A stretch of 16,250 nt of DNA from the NCBI GenBank assembly GCA_034437315.1, contig DAOTUC010000114.1:1-16250 (forward strand). Direction: 5' to 3'. How positions within the stretch are numbered: the first letter of the stretch is position 1; every line of letters begins with the position of its first letter. Positions 13,721 through 16,250 of this stretch are shown piece by piece. The notes under the pieces were generated by a model. It was not told the origin of the DNA and searched no databases. It saw nothing but the letters and a program-made list of their open reading frames with translations. The stretch is from DSAR01 sp034437315 (GTDB lineage: Bacteria; Chloroflexota; Anaerolineae; B4-G1). Made by a program: the position numbers and the translations under genes.

Positions 13721-15016
13721 ATGTCAATACAACGTACATTTATCCCCATGGGCAGCAAGGCCAGCGACGTCAAATCGCACAATCTGAGCGCCGTGCTGCA
13801 CACATTGCTCCGCGAGCGCTACGTCTCGCGCGTCCGCCTGGCTAGCCTGACCGGCCTTTCGACGACGACCATCACCAACCTGATCTCCGAACTCCTGGAA
13901 CACGGTCTCGTCTCCGAGGAGGGGATGGAAAAACTCGACCGCCAGCGCGGCGTGGGGCGTCCGCGGATGGCGTTGCGGCTCGTCTCGGAAGCGCGCCACG
14001 CCATTGGCGTTCACATCGGTATCGGCAGTTTGCGCGTGGCGGTGGCGGATCTGCGCGCCAATCTTCTGGTCTGTCTCTCGCAGGCCCACGCCCTGGATCG
14101 GTCGCCCACAGAGGTGTTGAACAAGGTCGTCGCCATGATCGACGAGGCGCTCGATCGGAGTGGGGTGAATTCACAGAGCATCCTGGGGATAGGCGTCGGC
14201 GCTTCCGGGCTGGTCAACCCGCACACCGGGATCAACGTGCTGGCGCCCAATCTGGGTTGGCGCGATATACCCATTCGTGAATGGATCGTCGAGCGCCTGG
14301 GATTGCCGGTCTGCGTGGACAACAATGTGCGGGCGATGGCCCTGGGAGAGGCGATGTTCGGCGTGGGGCAGGATGTCCGCGCGCTGGCCTTCGTCTACTC
14401 CCGCATCGGCGTGGGCGCCGGTTTCGTGGTGAACGGTCAGCTCTACCGAGGCGCCGGCGCCGGCGCCGGCGAGATCGGGCACACCACCATCATCCCAGAT
14501 GGAGGGGAGACCTGCCGCTGCGGGAACACGGGTTGCCTGGAAACGCTGGTCTCGGAACCGGTGATCGTCCATCTGGCGGAAGCGCTGGCGGCGCAGGATG
14601 AAGACGGCATCCTGGCGACCTATTTGCAAGAAGAGGCGACGAAAGCGTCGGCGACGAAAGCGTCGGCGACGAAACCGTCGGCGACGAAACCGATTGAGCG
14701 CATCTTCGCCGCCGCCCGCGCCGGCGACGCAGCGACCCGCACGATGCTCGAAGAGCGAGCGCGCTACCTGGGCCTTGCGTTGGCGAACCTGGTCAATACC
14801 TTCAACCCGGAACTGATCGTGTTAGGCGGCATCCTGGCCCAGGGCCACGATCTGCTCTCGCCGGTCGCCGAGGCGACGATGCGCCGGCGATCCTTCGCCA
14901 ACCTGGGCGAGCAAGTAGGCTTGCAGACGACCAGCTTTGGCTGGCAGGCCGGCGCGGTTGGAGCGGCGGCCCTGGCGCTGGACGCTTTCTTTTACCAACA
15001 ACTAGACATTGGATGA
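13721..15016 (+). CDS. ROK family transcriptional regulator (NagC/XylR type)
   Basis: A 431-residue sugar-responsive DNA-binding protein. A winged helix-turn-helix (about 20-85, with VRLASLTGLSTTTITNLI) is followed by an actin-like ROK domain. The zinc site is intact: His254 (EIGHTTI) and the CRCGNTGCLE motif with Cys265, Cys267 and Cys272. In the position where ROK sugar kinases carry the catalytic aspartate (NDAN), this protein reads VDNNVRA (Asn202), so it is expected to bind but not phosphorylate sugar. Residues 306-324 are an ATKAS/ATKPS tandem repeat encoded by a 15-bp DNA repeat, an unusual insertion in the ROK domain. The start is uncertain: the ATG at 13721 and the ATG at 13748 (MGSKASDVK) both lack a good ribosome-binding site. 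Transcription is from a consensus promoter. The isomerase-like gene follows after 7 nt. Confidence 0.92.
   Translation: MSIQRTFIPMGSKASDVKSHNLSAVLHTLLRERYVSRVRLASLTGLSTTTITNLISELLEHGLVSEEGMEKLDRQRGVGRPRMALRLVSEARHAIGVHIGIGSLRVAVADLRANLLVCLSQAHALDRSPTEVLNKVVAMIDEALDRSGVNSQSILGIGVGASGLVNPHTGINVLAPNLGWRDIPIREWIVERLGLPVCVDNNVRAMALGEAMFGVGQDVRALAFVYSRIGVGAGFVVNGQLYRGAGAGAGEIGHTTIIPDGGETCRCGNTGCLETLVSEPVIVHLAEALAAQDEDGILATYLQEEATKASATKASATKPSATKPIERIFAAARAGDAATRTMLEERARYLGLALANLVNTFNPELIVLGGILAQGHDLLSPVAEATMRRRSFANLGEQVGLQTTSFGWQAGAVGAAALALDAFFYQQLDIG
14636..14692 (+). repeat. 15-bp tandem repeat (3.8 copies) inside the ROK gene
   Basis: Unit GCGACGAAAGCGTCG at 14636-14650 and 14651-14665, a one-base variant (GCGACGAAACCGTCG) at 14666-14680 and a 12-base partial copy at 14681-14692. 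The unit is a multiple of three, so copy-number change keeps the frame and adds or removes Ala-Thr-Lys-Ala/Pro-Ser blocks. Confidence 0.9.
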
Positions 15017-15023
15017 GGAGACG

Positions 15024-16250
15024 ATGAACTTACATCTCGGATTTGTAGCGCTGGCCCGCCCCACCTTTGACGTGGCGTTGGCCGATCAGGTCACGGCGCG
15101 TGTGCGCGGGCAATTGGAACAGGCAGGATTCACGCTCCACGGCCCACAGGCGCTGGTCGATAGCCTGGAAGAGGCCAAGGCGGTCGCGCAGGAATTGGCC
15201 GCGCCCCCCCTCGACCTACTCCTGGTTCTCCAGGCGACTTTCGCCGATAGCACGATGATCATGCATCTGGCCCAGTCGATAGACGTGCCGCTCCTGATGT
15301 GGGGGGTTCCAGAAGCGCACACCGGCGGCCGCCTGCGGCTGAACTCCTTCTGCGGCGTCAACCTGGCGGCTCACGCGCTGAGGCGCGCGGGCTATCGGTA
15401 TGAACATGTATACGCCAGCCCAGACGACCCTGCGCTGTTGGAAGCCCCATTGGCGCGTGTGCGCGCGTTGGCCCTGGCGGGTCGCGCGCGACGGCGCTTG
15501 CGAGGCGCGCGAGTCGGACGCGTGGGCGAGCACCCGGGCGGTTTCGATTCCTGCAAGCCTGATCCAGAGGCGTTGAAACACCATTTCGGCCTGGAGATCT
15601 CCCAGATCGCGCTGGAAAACGTCTTCCAGGGCACGCAAACGATTGATCCTCAGGAGACGGAGATGGTCCTGCAAGCCTGGAGCGCCCGATTGGACGGCCT
15701 GGATCAATTGGACCAGGAGGCGCTGCGGGGGACGTTGAGAACGTATCTGACGCTTCGGCAGTTTGCAGAACAAGAACATCTGGACGGGCTGGCCGTGCGC
15801 TGTTGGCCCGAGTTCTTCACCGAGTTGGGATGCGCGGCATGCGGCGCGATGTCTATGCTCAGCGACGAGCGCATCCCCTGTAGTTGCGAGGCGGACGTCA
15901 ACGGCACGATCACCCAGCTGATCCTCCAGTGGCTCAGCGATGAGCCGGCCTTCGGCGCCGACGTCGTCTCAATGGACGCGGAGAGGGACGCGGTCGTGGT
16001 GTGGCATTGCGGTCTGGCCCCGCTTTCCATGGCGGATCCAGCCGTACAACCTCGGGGGACGATCCATTCCAATCGCCAATTGCCGCTGTTGATGGAATTT
16101 CCGCTCAAGCCGGGGCGGGTCACCGTCGCGCGCTTGAGTGAAGCGACCGGCAGCTACCGGCTGGTCGTCGGCGAGGGGGAGATGTTGCGAGCGCCGCTGA
16201 GCTTCTCCGGCACGTCGGGCGTGCTGCGCTTCGACCGGCCCGCCGCCGAG
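15024..16250 (+). CDS. L-fucose/L-arabinose isomerase-like sugar isomerase, 3'-truncated by window end
   Basis: The frame is open for 409 codons from ATG 15024 to the end of the window with no stop, so the C terminus is missing. The N-terminal half (MNLHLGFVALARPTFDVALA, then DLLLVLQATFADS, then LNSFCGVNLAAHALRRAGY) has the layered alpha-beta fold of the L-fucose isomerase family. Candidate metal ligands are Glu263 (CWPEFF), Glu289 (CSCEADVNG) and His328 (WHCGL), matching the Glu/acidic/His pattern of aldose-ketose isomerases. It probably interconverts an aldose and ketose in the cytoplasm; the substrate cannot be read. GAGGAG (15015-15020) overlaps the ROK stop region and lies 3 nt before the ATG, so translation may be coupled to the ROK gene. 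With the regulator it suggests a sugar-catabolic operon continuing beyond the window. Confidence 0.85.
   Translation, partial: MNLHLGFVALARPTFDVALADQVTARVRGQLEQAGFTLHGPQALVDSLEEAKAVAQELAAPPLDLLLVLQATFADSTMIMHLAQSIDVPLLMWGVPEAHTGGRLRLNSFCGVNLAAHALRRAGYRYEHVYASPDDPALLEAPLARVRALALAGRARRRLRGARVGRVGEHPGGFDSCKPDPEALKHHFGLEISQIALENVFQGTQTIDPQETEMVLQAWSARLDGLDQLDQEALRGTLRTYLTLRQFAEQEHLDGLAVRCWPEFFTELGCAACGAMSMLSDERIPCSCEADVNGTITQLILQWLSDEPAFGADVVSMDAERDAVVVWHCGLAPLSMADPAVQPRGTIHSNRQLPLLMEFPLKPGRVTVARLSEATGSYRLVVGEGEMLRAPLSFSGTSGVLRFDRPAAE

Overview
The window looks like chromosomal DNA of a GC-rich bacterium, most likely a member of the Chloroflexota (Anaerolineae-like). This is an inference from several things: strong TATAAT promoters in a high-GC background, a PHP-containing DnaE1 as replicative polymerase, a Ycf46-like ATPase, a HEAT/WD40 protein, and palindromic intergenic repeats. 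No rRNA, tRNA, CRISPR array or transposase gene is visible, and I see no convincing intrinsic terminator. No gene-free stretch exceeds 300 bases.

Minus-strand block (1-3445). selA (selenocysteine synthase) is followed by an M24 metallopeptidase and then a small protein of unknown function. The 282 nt between selA and the peptidase are almost entirely a 280-bp MITE-like insertion (1768-2047). It has perfect 12-bp terminal inverted repeats and a perfect 9-bp target duplication (AATTGTTTT). Removing it in silico restores an ancestral arrangement in which the selA stop codon overlapped the GTG start of the peptidase. The insertion therefore split a tightly coupled operon and supplied the last six residues and the stop codon of present-day SelA. 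Two folded palindromic elements lie inside it.

Divergent promoter region (3446-3553). Within 108 bp, selA (minus) and dnaE (plus) each have a TATAAT -10 box. The dnaE start lies only 8 nt beyond its -10 box and has no ribosome-binding site, so the dnaE mRNA is probably leaderless.

Plus-strand block (3554-13593). Six genes have gaps of only 34-66 nt: dnaE, a YbaK-type aminoacyl-tRNA deacylase, a 6-phosphofructokinase with Asn at the usual Mg/ATP aspartate, a two-domain protein of unknown function, a Ycf46-like AAA ATPase, and a HEAT-like/seven-bladed WD40 protein. The last three form a cassette that looks like an uncharacterised ATPase-plus-scaffold module. A short heptamer tandem repeat sits in front of the WD40 gene.

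Sugar-regulon block (13594-16250). A perfect consensus sigma-70 promoter (TTGACA-N17-TATAAT), followed by two AT-rich palindromes, drives a ROK-family repressor. This is followed after 7 nt by an L-fucose/L-arabinose isomerase-like gene that runs off the window. The ROK gene carries an in-frame 15-bp tandem repeat. The pair probably belongs to a sugar-catabolic operon continuing downstream.
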